Source of the DNA: Clusia tigrina
Taxonomy: Eukaryota; Arthropoda; Insecta; Diptera; Clusiidae
Assembly: GCA_920105625.2 (NCBI GenBank)
Contig: OV050031.1
Coordinates: 71,185,995-71,249,994 of the forward strand
Direction: 5' to 3'
Length of the DNA: 64,000 nucleotides
Shown: positions 1 through 12,029 of the stretch, one piece after another
How positions within the stretch are numbered: the stretch's first letter is position 1
Layout: each line of letters begins with the position of its first letter
Translations under genes and position numbers: made by a program
Notes under the pieces: model-generated
The model's database searches: none
What the model was told of the DNA's origin: nothing
The model's input: only the letters and a program-made list of their open reading frames with translations

Positions 1-667
1 CGCTGTTGATTGGGGGGTATGCTGCCTTCTCTATGCCTATATCTACCCCTATCTGCCTCAGTTGGCGTCTCAGTTGGCGTCGCAGCCTCTGTCAGCGTCT
101 CTGTAGGCGTCTCAGTCGCTGCCACTGTCGATTGGAGGTCTGCTGCCTTCTCTATGCCTATATCTACCCCTATCTCTCTCAGTTGGCGTCTCAGTCGGCT
201 TCGCAACCTCTGCCAGGGTCTCTGTAGGCGTCTCAGCCGCTGCCGCTGTCGATTGGGGGGGTCTGCTGCCTTCTCTATGCCTATATCTAACCCCTATCTG
301 CCTCAGTCTGCGTCTCAGTCGGTGTCGCAGCCTCTGTCAGCGTCTCTGTAGGCGTCTCAGTCGCTGCTGCTGTCGATTGGGGGTCTGCTGCCTTCTCTAT
401 GCCTACATGTAACCCTATCTGCCTCAGTCGACGGCTCAGTCGGCGTCGCAGCCTTTGTCAGCGTCTCTGTAGGCGTCTCAGTCGATGCCGCTGTTGATTG
501 GGGGGGTATGCTGCCTTCTCTCTGCCTATATCTACATCTGCCTCAGTCGGCGTCTCAGTCGGCGTCGCAGCCTCTGTCAGCGTCTCTGTAGGCGTCTCAG
601 TCGCTGCCGCTGTTGATTGGGGGGTCTGCTGCCTTCTCTATGCCTATATCTACCCCTATCTGCCTCA

Positions 668-739
668 GTCGACGTCTCAGTCGGCGTCTCAGTCGGCGTC
701 TCAGTCGGCGTCTCAGTCGGCATCTCAGTCGGCGGCGCA
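668..739. repeat. 12-bp subrepeat expansion, 6 copies
   Basis: Six successive 12-bp copies of GTCGGCGTCTCA, the rotated subrepeat, with a GTCGACGTCTCA first copy, against the usual two. All such expansions add multiples of 12 bp. Confidence 0.93.
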
Positions 740-3262
740 GCCTCAGTCAGCGTCTCTGTAGGCGTCTCAGTGGATGCCGCTGTTGATTGGGGGGTCTGCT
801 GCCTCTCTATCTCTATCTCTATCTGCTTCAGTCGACGTCTCAGTCAGCGTCGCAGCCAATGTCAGCGTCTCTGTAGGCGTGTTAGTAGTTGCCGCTGTGG
901 ATTTGGGGGTCTGGTGCATTCTCTATGCCTATATCTACCCCAATCTGCCTCAGTAGGCGTCTCAGTCGGCGTCGCAGCCTCTGTCAGCGTCTCTGTAGGC
1001 GACTCAGTTGTTGCCGCTGTCGATTGGGGAGTCTGCTGCCTTCTATATGCCTATGTCTACCCCTCTCTGCCTCAGTCGGCGTCTCAGTCGGCGTCGCAGC
1101 CATTGTCAGCGTCTCTGTATTCGTCTCAGTCGCTTCCGCTGTCGATTGGGGGGTCTGCTGCCTTCTCTATGCCTACATGTAACCCTATCTGCCTCAGTCG
1201 ACGTCTCAGTTGGCGTCGCAGCCTTTGTCAGCGTCTCTGTAGGCGTCTCAATCGATGCCGCTGTTGATTGGGGGGGTATGCTGCCTTCTCTATGCCTATA
1301 TCTACCCCTATCTGCCTCAGTCGGCGTCTCAGTCGGCGTCGCAGCCTCTGTCAGCGTCTCTGTCGCTGCCACTGTTGATTGGGGGGTCTGCTGCCTTCTC
1401 TATGCCTATATATCTACCCCTATCTGCCTCAGTCGGCGTCTCAGTCGGCGTCGCAGCCTCTGTCAGCGTCTCTGTAGGCGTATCAGTCGCTGCCGCTTTT
1501 GATTGGGGGGTCTGCTGCCTTCTCTATGCCTATATCTACCCCAATCTGCCTCAGTCGGCGTCTCAGTCGGCGTCGCACCCTCTGTCAGTGTCTCTGTAGG
1601 CGACTCAGTCACAGCCGCTGTCAAATTGGGGGTCTGCTGCCTTATCTATGCCTATATCTACCCCTGTCTGAATAAGTCGGCATCTCAGTCGGCGTCGCAG
1701 CCTGTGTCAGCGTCTCTGTAGGCGTCTCAGTCGCTGCCACTGTCGATTGGAGGTCTGCTGCCTTCTATATGCCTATATCTACCCCTATCTCCCTCAGTTG
1801 GCGTCTCAGTCGGCTTCGAAACCTCTGCCAGGGTCTCTGTAGGCGTCTCAGCCGCTGCCGCTGTCGGTTGGGGGGGGGTCTGCTGCCTTCTCTATGCCTA
1901 AATCTAACCCCTATCTGCCTCAGTCGGCGTCTCAGTCGGTGTCGCAGCCTCTGTCAGCGTCTCTGTAGGCGTCTCAGTCGCTGCTGCTGTCGATTGGGGG
2001 GTCTGCTGCCTTCTCTATGCCTCTATCTACCATTATCTGCCTCAGTCGGCATCTCAGTCGGCGTCGCAGCCTCTATTAGCGACTGTAGGCGTCTCAGTCG
2101 CTTCCGTTGTCGATTGGGGGGGTCTGTTGCCTTCTCTATGCCTATATCTACCCCTATCTCCCTCAGTTGGCGTCTCAGTCGGCTTCGCAATTTCTGCCAG
2201 GGTCTCTGTAGGCGTCTCAGCCGCTGCCGCTGTCGATGGGGAGGGGGGGGTCTGTTGCCTTCTCTATGCCTATATCTAACCCCTATCTGCCTCAGTCGGC
2301 ATCTCAGTCGGTGTCGCAGGCTCTGTCAGCGTCTCTGTAGGCGTCTCAGACGCTGCTGCTGTCGATTAGGAGGGTCTGCTGCCTTCTCTATGCCTCTATC
2401 TACCATTATCTGCCTCAGTCGGCATCTCAGTCGGCGTCGCAGCCTCTATTAGCGACTGTAGGCGTCTCAGTCGCTTCCGCTGTGGATTGGGGGGGTCTGC
2501 TGCCTTCTTTATGCCTATATCTACCCCTATCTGCCTCAGTCGGCGTCTCAATAGACGTCGCAGCCTCTGTCAGCATCTCTGTTGGCGTCTCAGTCGCTGC
2601 CGCTGTGGATTGGCGGGTCTGCTGCCTTCTCTATGCCTATATCTACCCCTATCTGCCTCAGTCGGCGTCTCAGTAAGCGTCGCAGCCTCTGTCAGCGTCT
2701 CTGAAGGCATCTCAGTCGCTGCCGCTGTCGATTGGGGGGTCTGCTGCCTTCTCTATGCCTATATTTAACCCTATCTGCTTCAGTCGGCGTCGCAGCCTCT
2801 GTCAGCGTCTCTGTAGGCGTCTCAGTCGATGCCGCTGTTGATTGGGGGTATGCTGCCTTCTCTATGCCTATATCTACCCCTATCTGCCTCAGTTGGCGTC
2901 TCAGTCGGCGTCGCAGCCTCTGTCAGCGTCTCTGTAGGCGTCTCAGCCGCTGCCGCTGTCGATTGGGGGGGGGGTCTGCTGCCTTCTCTATGCCTATATC
3001 TAACCCCTATCTGCCTCAGTCGGCGTCTCAGTCGGTGTCGCAGCCTCTCTCAGCGTCTCTGTAGGCGTCTCAGTCGCTGCTGCTGTCGATTGGGGGGGTC
3101 TGCTGCCTTCTCTATGCCTACATGTAACCCTATCTGCCCCGTCGACGGCTCAGTCGGCGTCGCAGCCTTTGTCAGCGTCTCTGTAGGCGTCTCAGTCGCT
3201 GCCGCTGTTGATTGGGGGGTCTGCTGCCTTCTCTATGCCTATATCTACCCCTATCTGCCTCA

Positions 3263-3322
3263 GTCGACGTCTCAGTCGGCGTCTCAGTCGGCGTCTCAGT
3301 CGGCGTCTCAGTCGGCGTCGCA
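3263..3322. repeat. 12-bp subrepeat expansion, 5 copies
   Basis: Five tandem 12-bp copies, the first being GTCGACGTCTCA and the last passing into GTCGGCGTCGCA, the normal right edge of the subrepeat zone. Confidence 0.93.
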
Positions 3323-3964
3323 GCCTTTGTCAGCGTCTCTGTAGGCGTCTCAGTCGATGCCGCTGTTGATTGGGGGGTATGCTGCCTTCTCTATGCCTAT
3401 ATCTATCCCTATCTGCATCAGTCGGCGTCGCAGCCTCAGTCAGCGTCTCTGTAGACGTCTCAGTGGATGCCGCTGTTGATTGGGGGGTATGCTGCCTTCT
3501 CTATGCCTATATCTACCCCTATCTGCCTCAATCGGCGTCTCAGTCGGCGTCGCAGCCTCAGTCAACGTCTCTGTAGGCGTCTCAGTGTATGCCGCTGTTG
3601 ATTGGGGGGGGTATGCTGCCTTCTCTATGCCTATATCTACCCCTATCTGCCTCAGTCGGCGTCTCAGTCGGCGTCGCAGCCTCTGTCAGCGTCTCTCTAG
3701 GCGAATCACTCGCTGCCGCTGTCGAGTGGGGGGTATGCTGCCTTCTCTATGCCTATATCTACCCCTATCTGCTTCAGTAGACGTCTCAGTCAGCGTCGCA
3801 GCCAATGTCAGCGTCTCTGTAGGCGTCTTAGTAGTTGCCGCTGTGGATTGGGGGGTCTGGTGCATTCTCTATGCCTATATCTACCCCTATCTGCCTCAGT
3901 CGGCGTCTCAGTCGGCGTCGCAGCCTCTGTCATCGTCTTTGTAGGCGTCTCAGTCGCTGCCGCT

Positions 3965-5440
3965 GTCGATTGGGGGTGTCTGCTGCCTTCTCTATGCCTA
4001 TATCTACCCCTACCTGCCTCAGTCGGCATCTCAGTTGGCGTCGCAGCCTCTGTCAGCGTCTCTGTAGGCGTCTCAGTTGTTGCCGCTGTCAATTGGGGGG
4101 TCTGCTGCCTTCTATATGCCTATGTCTACCCCTCTCTGCCTCAGTCGGCGTCACAGTCGGCGTCGCAGCCATTATCAGCGTCTCTGTAGGCGTCTCAGTC
4201 GCTTCCGCTGTCGATTGGGGGGTCTGTTGCCTTCTCTATGCCTACATGTAACCCTATCTGCCTCAGTCGGCGTCTCAGTCGGCGTCGCAGCCTCTGTCAG
4301 CGTCTCTGTAGGCGTCTCAGTCGCTGCCGCTGTTGATTGGGGGGTCTGCTGCCTTCTCTATGCCTATATCTACCCCTATCTGCCTCAGTCGGCGTCGCAG
4401 CCTCTGTCAGCATCTCTGTTGGCGTCTCAGTCGTTGCCGCTGTCGATTGGGGTGTCTGCTGCCTTCTCTATGGCTATATCTACCCCTATCTGCCTCAGTC
4501 GGCGGCTCAGTCGGCGTCGCAGCCTCTGTCAGCGTCTCTGTAGGCGTCTCAGTCGGTTGCGCTGTCGATTGGGGGAGGGGGGGGTCTGCTGCCTTCTCTA
4601 TGCCTATATCTACCCGTATCTGCCTCAGTCGGCGTCTCAGTCAGCGTCTCAGCTTCTGCCAGCATCTCTATAGGCGCCTCAGTCGGTGCTGCTCTTGATT
4701 GGGGGGGGGGTCTGCTGCTTTCTCTATACGTATATCTACCCCCATATTCCTCAGTCTCCCTCTCAGTCGGTGTCGTAGCCACTGTCAGCGTCTCTGTAGG
4801 CGTCTCAGTCGCTTCCGCTGTCGATTGGGGTGGTCTGCTGCCTTCTCTATGCCTATATCTACCCCTATCTGCCTCAGTTGGCGTCTCAGTCGGCGTCGCA
4901 GCCTTTGTCAGCGTCTCTGTAGACGTCTCAGTCGATGCCACTGTTGATTAGGGGGGTATGCTGCCTTCTCTATGCCTATATCTACCCCTATCTGCCTCAG
5001 TCGGCGTCTCAGTCGGCGTCGCAGCCTCTGTCAGCGTCTCTGTAGGCGTCTCAGTCGCTGACAATGTCGTTTGAGGGTCTGCTGCCTTCTCTATGCCTAT
5101 ATCTACCCCAATCTGCCTCAGTCGGCGTCGCATCCGCTGTCAGTGTCTCTGTAGGCGACTCAGTCACAGCCGCTGTCAAATTGGGGGTCTGCTGCTTTAT
5201 CTATGCCTATATCTACGCCTATCTCTCTCAGTTGGCGTCTCAGTCGGCTTCGCAACCTCTGCCAGGGTCTCTGTAGGCATCTCAGCCGCTGCCGCTGTCG
5301 ATTGGGGGGGTGGGGTCTGCTGCCTGCTCTATGCCTATATCTAACCCCTATCTGCCTCAGTCGGCGTCTCAGTCGGGGTCGCAGCCTCTGTCAGCGTCTC
5401 TGTAGGCGTCTCAGTCGCTGCTGCTGTCGATTGGGGTTCT
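3965..5440. repeat. Higher-order repeat, 3.4-kb pair, first copy
   Basis: The unit series here recurs at about 7385-8750. Marker units include the CAGCCATTATCAGCG unit, the CTATGGCTATATC unit, the TGCGCTGTCGATTGGGGGA unit and the TATACGTATATCTACC unit. The offset is about 3421, falling to 3325 near 5.2 kb because the second copy lacks about one unit. Edges are approximate. Confidence 0.75.
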
Positions 5441-6405
5441 GCTGCTTTCTCTATACTTATATCTACCCCTATCTGCCTCAGTCGGCGACTCAGTCGGCAT
5501 CACAGCCTCTGTCAGCGTCTCTGTCGGCGTCCCAGTCACTGCCGCTGTCAAATTGCGGGGGTCTGCTGCCTTCTCTATGCCTATATCTAGCCCTATCTGA
5601 ATAAGTCGGCACCTCAGTCGGCGTCGCAGCCTCTGTCAGCGTCTCTGTAGGCGTCTCAGTGGCTGCCACTGTCAATTGGAGGTATGCTGCCTTCTCTATG
5701 CCTATATCTACCCCTATCTCCCTCAGTTGGCGTCTCAGTCGGCTTCGCAACCTCTGCCAGGGTCTCTGTAGGCGTCTCAGCCGCTGTCGCTGTAGATGGG
5801 GAGGGGGGGGGGGGGTCTGTTGCCTTCTCTATGCCTATATCTAACCCCTATCTGCCTCAGTCGGCGTCTCAGTCGGTGGCGCAGCCTCTGTCAGCGTCTC
5901 TGTAGGCGTCTCAGTCTCTGCTGCTGTCCATTGGGGGGGTCTGCTGCCTTCTCTATGCCTCTGTCTACCATTATCTGCCTCAGTCGGCATCTCAGTCGGC
6001 ATCGCAGCCTCTATTAGCGACTGTAGGCGTCTCATTCGCTTCCGCTGTCGATTGGGGGGGTCTGCTGCCTTCTTTATGCCTATATCTACCCCTATCTGCC
6101 TCAGTCGGCATCTCAATAGGCGTCGCAGCCTCTGTCAGCACCTCTGTAGGCGTCCCTGTCGCTGCCGCTGTTGATTGGGGGGTCTAATGCCTTCTCTATA
6201 CCTATATCTACCCCTATATGCCTCAGTCGGCGTCGCAGCCTCTGTCAGCATCTCTGTTGGCGTCTCAGTCGCTGTCGCTGTGGATTGGCGGGTCTGCTGC
6301 CTTCTCTATGCCTATATCTACCCCTATCTGCCTCAGTCGGCGTCTCAGTAAGGGTCGCAGCCTCTGTCAGCGTCTCTGAAGGCATCTCAGTCGCTGCCGT
6401 TGTCG
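5429..6405. repeat. Higher-order repeat, 5.0-kb pair, first copy
   Basis: Begins at a GATTGGGGTTCTGCTGCTTT unit and matches 10453-11428 at an offset of 5023-5024. It also matches 26847 onward at offset 16394. It includes the CTATCTGAATAAGTCGGCAC unit, the TGTAGATGGGGAGGG G-rich unit and a TACCATTATCTGCC unit in the same order. Confidence 0.78.
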
Positions 6406-7143
6406 ATTGGGGGGGTCTGCTGCCTTCTCTATGCCTATATTTAACCCTATCTGCCTCAGTCGGCGTCGCAGCCTCAGTCAACGTCTCTGTAGGCGTCTCA
6501 GTGTATGCCGCTGTTGATTGGGGGGGGGGGGGTATGCTGCCTTCTCTATGCCTATATCTACCCCTATCTGCCTCAGTCGGCGTCGCAGCCTCTGTCAGCG
6601 TCTCTCTAGGCGAATCACTCGCTGCCGCTGTCGAGTGGGGGTATGCTGCCTTCTCTATGCCTATACCTACCCCTATCTGCTTCAGTAGACGTCTCAGTCA
6701 GCGTCGCAGCCAATGTCAGCGTCTCTGTAGGCGTCTTAGTAGTTGCCGCTGTGGATTGGGAGGTCTGGTGCATTCTCTATGCCTATATCTACCCCTATCT
6801 GCCTCAGTCGGCATCTCAGTCGGCGTCGCAGCCTCTGTCATCGTCTCTGTAGGCGTCTCAGTCGCTGCCGCTGTCGATTGGGGGTCTGCTGCTTTCTCTA
6901 TGCCTATATCTACCCCTATCTGCCTCAGTCGGCATCTCAGTCGGCGTCGCAGCCTCTATCAGCGTCTCTGTATGCGTCTCAGTTGTTGCCGCTGTCGATT
7001 GGGTTGTCTGGTGCCTTCTCTATGCCTATGTCTAACCCTCGCTGCCTCAGTCGGCGTCGCAGCATCTGTCGGCGTCGCAGCCTCTGTCAGCGTCTCTGTA
7101 GGCGTCTCTGTAGGCGTCTCAGTCGTTGCCGCTGTCGATTGGA

Positions 7144-7159
7144 GGGGGGGGGGGGGGGG
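7144..7159. other. G16 run
   Basis: Sixteen G after GGA, inside the G-run box of one unit where 5-7 is usual. Other long runs are at 5803-5815, 6520-6532, 10827-10839, 27933-27947, 42791-42804, 51022-51034 and 61110-61122. Confidence 0.95.
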
Positions 7160-7384
7160 ACACTGCTGCCTTCTCTATGCCTATATCTACCCCTATCCGC
7201 ATCAGTCGGCGTCGCAGCCTCTCTCAGCGTCTCTGTATGCGTCTCAGTTGTTGCCGCTGTCTATTGGGTTGTCTGCTGCCTTCTCTATGCCTATGTCTAA
7301 CCCTCTCTGGCTCAGTCGGCGTCGCAGCCTCTGTCGGCGTGCAGCCTCTGTCAGCGTCTCTGTAAGCGTCTCAGTCGCTGCCGC

Positions 7385-8750
7385 TGTCGATTGGGGGTGT
7401 CTGCTGCCTTCTCTATGCCTATATCTACCCCTACCTGCCTCAGTCGGCATCTCAGTTGGCGTCGCAGCCTCTGTCAGCGTCTCTGTAGGCGTCTCAGTTG
7501 TTGCCGCTGTCGATTGGGGGGTCTGCTGCCTTCTATATGCCTATGTCTACCCCTCTCTGCCTCAGTCGGCGTCACAGTCGGCGTCGCAGCCATTATCAGC
7601 GTCTCTGTAGGCGTCTCAGTCGCTTCCGCTGTCGATTGGGGGGTCTGCTGCCTTCTCTATGCCTACATGTAACCCTATCTGCCTCAGTCGGCGTCTCAGT
7701 CGGCGTCGCAGCCTCTGTCAGCGTCTCTGTAGGCGTCTCAGTCGCTGCCGCTGTTGATTGGGGGGTCTGCTGCCTTCTCTATGCCTATATCTACCCCTAT
7801 CTGCCTCAGTCGGCGTCGCAGCCTCTGTCAGCATCTCTGTTGGCGTCTCAGTTGTTGCCGCTGTCGATTGGGGTGTCTGCTGCCTTCTCTATGGCTATAT
7901 CTACTCCTATCTGCCTCAGTCGGCGGCTCAGTCGGCGTCGCAGCCTCTGTCAGCGTCTCTGTAGGCGTCTCTGTAGGCGTCTCAGTCGGTTGCGCTGTCG
8001 ATTGGGGGAGGGGGGGTCTGCTGCCTTCTCTATGCCTATATCTACCCGTATCTGCCTCAGTCGGCGTCTCAGTCGGCGTCTCAGCTTCTGCCAGCATCTC
8101 TATAGGCGCCTCAGTCGGTGCTGCTCTTGATTGGGGGGGGGGGGTCTGCTGCTTTCTCTATACGTATATCTACCCCCATATTCCTCAGTCGCCCTCTCAG
8201 TCGGTGTCGTAGCCACTGTCAGCGTCTCTGTAGGCGTCTCAGTCGCTTCCGCTGTCGATTGGGGTGGTCTGCTGCCTTCTCTATGCCTATATCTACCCCT
8301 ATCTGCCTCAGTTGGCGTCTCAGTCGGCGTCGCAGCCTTTGTCAGCGTCTCTGTAGGCGTCTCAGTCGATGCCACTGTTGATTAGGGGGGTATGCTGCCT
8401 TCTCTATGCCTATATCTACCCCTATCTGCCTCAGTCGGCGTCTCAGTCGGCGTCGCAGCCTCTGTCAGCGTCTCTGTAGGCGTCTCAGTCGCTGCTGCTG
8501 TCGATTGGGGGGTCTGCTGCCTTATCTATGCCTATATCTACGCCTATCTCTCTCAGTTGGCGTCTCAGTCGGCTTCGCAACCTCTGCCAGGGTCTCTGTA
8601 GGCATCTCAGCCGCTGCCGCTGTCGATTGGGGGGGTGGGGTCTGCTGCCTGCTCTATGCCTATATCTAACCCCTATCTGCCTCAGTCGGCGCCTCAGTCG
8701 GGGTCGCAGCCTCTGTCAGCGTCTCTGTAGGCGTCTCAGTCGCTGCTGCT
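7385..8750. repeat. Higher-order repeat, 3.4-kb pair, second copy
   Basis: Partner of about 3965-5440. It differs by an extra 18-bp TCTCTGTAGGCG-type duplication near 7.97 kb and by loss of roughly one unit near 8.5 kb. The same markers (TATACGTATATCTACC, TGCGCTGTCGATTGGGGGA) recur again near 12.4, 13.4, 22.1 and 29.2 kb, so the block has been copied several times. Confidence 0.72.
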
Positions 8751-10452
8751 GTCGATTGGGGGGTCTGCTGCCTTCTCTATGCCTCTATCTACCATTATCT
8801 GCCTCAGTCGGCATCTCAGTCGGCGTCGCAGCCTCTATTAGCGACTTTAGGCGTCTCAGTCGCTTCCGCTGTCAATTAGGGGGTCTGCTGCCTTCTCTAT
8901 GCCTATATCTACCCCTATCTGCCTCAGTCGGCGTCTCAGTCGGCGTCGCAGCCTCTGTCAGCGTCTCTGTAGGCGTCTCAGTGGATGCCGCCGTTGATTG
9001 GGGGTATGCTGCCTTCTGTATGCCTATATCTACTCCTATCTTCCTCAGTCGGCGTCTCAGACGGCGTCGCAGCCTCTGTCAGCGTCTCTCTAAGCGAATC
9101 ACTCGCTGCCGCTGCCGAGTGGGGGTCTGCTGCCTTCTCTATGCCTATATCTAACCCCTATCTGCCTCAATCGGCGTCTCAGTCGGCGTCGCAGCCTCTG
9201 TCGGCGTCTCTGTAGGCGTCTCAGTCACTGCCGCAGTCGATTGGGGGTGTCTGCTGCCTTCTCTATGCCTATATATACTCCTATCTTCCTCAGTCGGCGT
9301 CGCAGCCTCTGTCAGCGTCTCTCTAAGCGAATCACTCGCTGCCGCTGTAGAGTGGGGGGTCTGCTGCCTTCTCTATGCCTATATCTAACCCCTATCTACC
9401 TCAATCGGCGTCTCAGTCGGCGTCGCAGCCTCTGTCGGCGTCTCTGTAGGCGTCTCAGTCGCTGCTGCTGTCGATTGGGGGGTCTGCTGCCTTCTCTATG
9501 CCTATATTTAACCCTATCTGCCTCTGTCGGCGTCGTAGCCTCAGTCAGCGTCTCTGTAGGCGTCTCAGTGGATGCCGCTGTTGATTGGGGGGGTATGCTG
9601 CCTTCTCTATGCCTATATCTACCCCTATCTGCCTCAATCGGCGTCGCAGCCTCTGTCAGCGTCTCTGTAGGCGTCCCAGTCACTGCCGCTGTCGATTGGG
9701 GGTGTCTGCTGCTTTTTCTATGCCTATATCTACTCCTATCTTCCTCAGTCGGCGTCTCAGTCGGCGTCTCAGTCGGCGTCTCAGTCGGCGTCGCAGCCTC
9801 TGTCAGCGTCTCTCTAGGCGAATCACTCGCTGCTGCTGTCGAGTGGGGGGGTCTGCTGCCTTCTCTATGCCTATATCTACCCCTATCTGCTTCAGTCGAC
9901 GTCTCAGTCAGCGTCGCAGCCAATGTCAGCGTCTCTGTAGGCGTCTTAGTAGTTGCCGCTGTGGATTTGGGGGTCTGCTGCATTCTCTATGCCTATACCT
10001 ACCCCTATCTGCCTCAGTCGGCGTCTCAGTCGGCGTCGCAGCCTCTGTCAGCGTCTCTGTAGGCGTCTCAGTCGCTACCGCTGTCGATTGGGGGTGTCTG
10101 CTGCCTTCTATATGCCTATATCTACCCCTACCTGCCTCAGTCGGCATCTCAGTTGGCGTCGCAGCCTCTGTCAGCGTCTCTGTAGGCGTCTCAGCTGTTG
10201 CCGCTGTCGATTGGGGGGTCTGCTGCCTTCTCTATGCCTATGTCTACCCCTCTCTGCCTCAGTCGGCGTCTCAGTCGGCGTCGCAGCCATTGTCAGCGTC
10301 TCTGTAGGCGTCTCAGTCGCTTCCGCTGTCGATTGGGGGGTCTGCTGCCTTCTCTATGCCTACATGTAACCCTATCTGCCTCAGTCGACGTCTCAGTCGG
10401 CGTCGCAGCCTTTGTCAGCGTCTCTGTAGGCGTCTCAGTTGTTGCCGCTGTC

Positions 10453-11428
10453 GATTGGGGTTCTGCTGCTTTCTCTATACTTATATCTACCCCTATCTGC
10501 CTCAGTCGGCGACTCAGTCGGCATCACAGCCTCTGTCAGCGTCTCTGTCGGCGTCCCAGTCACTGCCGCTGTCAAATTGCGGGGGTCTGCTGCCTTCTCT
10601 ATGCCTATATCTACCCCTATCTGAATAAGTCGGCACCTCAGTCGGCGTCGCAGCCTCTGTCAGCGTCTCTGTAGGCGTCTCAGTCGCTGCCACTGTCGAT
10701 TGGAGGTCTGCTGCCTTCTCTATGCCTATATCTACCTCTATCTCCCTCAGTTGGCGTCGCAGTCGGCTTCGCAACCTCTGCCAGGGTCTCTGTAGGCGTC
10801 TCAGCCGCTGTCGCTGTAGATGGGGAGGGGGGGGGGGGGTCTGTTGCCTTCTCTATGCCTATATCTAACCCCTATCTGCCTCAGTCGGCGTCTCAGTCGG
10901 TGTCGCAGCCTCTGTCAGCGTCTCTGTAGGCGTCTCAGTCGCTGCTGCTGTCCATTGGGGGGGTCTGCTGCCTTCTCTATGCCTCTGTCTACCATTATCT
11001 GCCTCAGTCGGCATCTCAGTAGGCATCGCAGCCTCTATTAGCGACTGTAGGCGTCTCATTCGCTTCCGCTGTCGATTGGGGGGTCTGCTGCCTTCTTTAT
11101 GCCTATATCTACCCCTATCTGCCTCAGTCGGCGTCTCAATAGGCGTCGCAGCCTCTGTCCGCACCTCTGTAGGCGTCCCTGTCGCTGCCGCTGTTGATTG
11201 GTGGGTCTAATGCCTTCTTTATACCTATATCTACCCCTATTTGCCTCAGTCGGCGTCGCAGCCTCTGTCAGCATCTCTGTTGGCGTCTCAGTCGCTGTCG
11301 CTATGGATTGGCGGGTCTGCTGCCTTCTCTATGCCTATATCTACCCCTATCTGCCTCAGTCGGCGTCTCAGTAAGGGTCGCAGCCTCTGTCAGCGTCTCT
11401 GAAGGCATCTCAGTCGCTGCCGTTGTCG
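10453..11428. repeat. Higher-order repeat, 5.0-kb pair, second copy
   Basis: Partner of 5429-6405. Just after its right edge the two-unit stretch that contains TATATTTAACCC and a long G-run in the first copy (about 6405-6640) is missing. That stretch is present in the third copy at about 27820-28050. This fixes the gap as a loss in this copy rather than a gain in the others. Confidence 0.75.
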
Positions 11429-12029
11429 AGTGGGGGGTATGCTGCCTTCTCTATGCCTATATCTACCCCTATCTGCTTCAGTAGACGTCTCAGTCAGCGT
11501 CGCAGCCAATGTCAGCGTCTCTGTAGGCGTCTTAGTAGTTGCCGCTGTGGATTGGGGGGTCTGGTGCATTCTCTATGCCTATATCTACCCCTATCTGCCT
11601 CAGTCGGCGTCTCAGTCGGCGTCGCAGCCTCTGTCAGCGTCTCTGTAGGCGTCTCAGTCGCTGCCAATGTCGTTTGAGGGTCTGCTGCCTTCTCTATGCC
11701 TATATCTACCCCAATCTGCCTCAGTCGGCGTCGCATCCGCTGTCAGTGTCTCTGTAGGCGACTCAGTCACAGCCGCTGTCAAATTGGGGGGTCTGCTGCC
11801 TTATCTATGCCTATATCTACGCCTATCTCTCTCAGTTGGCGTCTCAGTCGGCTTCGCAACCTCTGCCAGGGTCTCTGTAGGCATCTCAGCCGCTGCCGCT
11901 GTCGATTGGGGGGGTGGGGTCTGCTGCCTGCTCTATGCCTATATCTAACCCCTATCTGCCTCAGTCGGCGTCTCAGTCGGGGTCGCAGCCTCTGTCAGCG
12001 TCTCTGTAGGCGTCTCAGTCGCTGCTGCT

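Noticed and set aside
6171..7610. 479-residue plus-strand open frame (and similar ones such as 13422-14603, 22078-23160 and 9241-10062)
   Set aside because: They consist only of satellite units read through two stop-free frames, switch frame type at G-run changes, and start at arbitrary ATGs. No domain is present.
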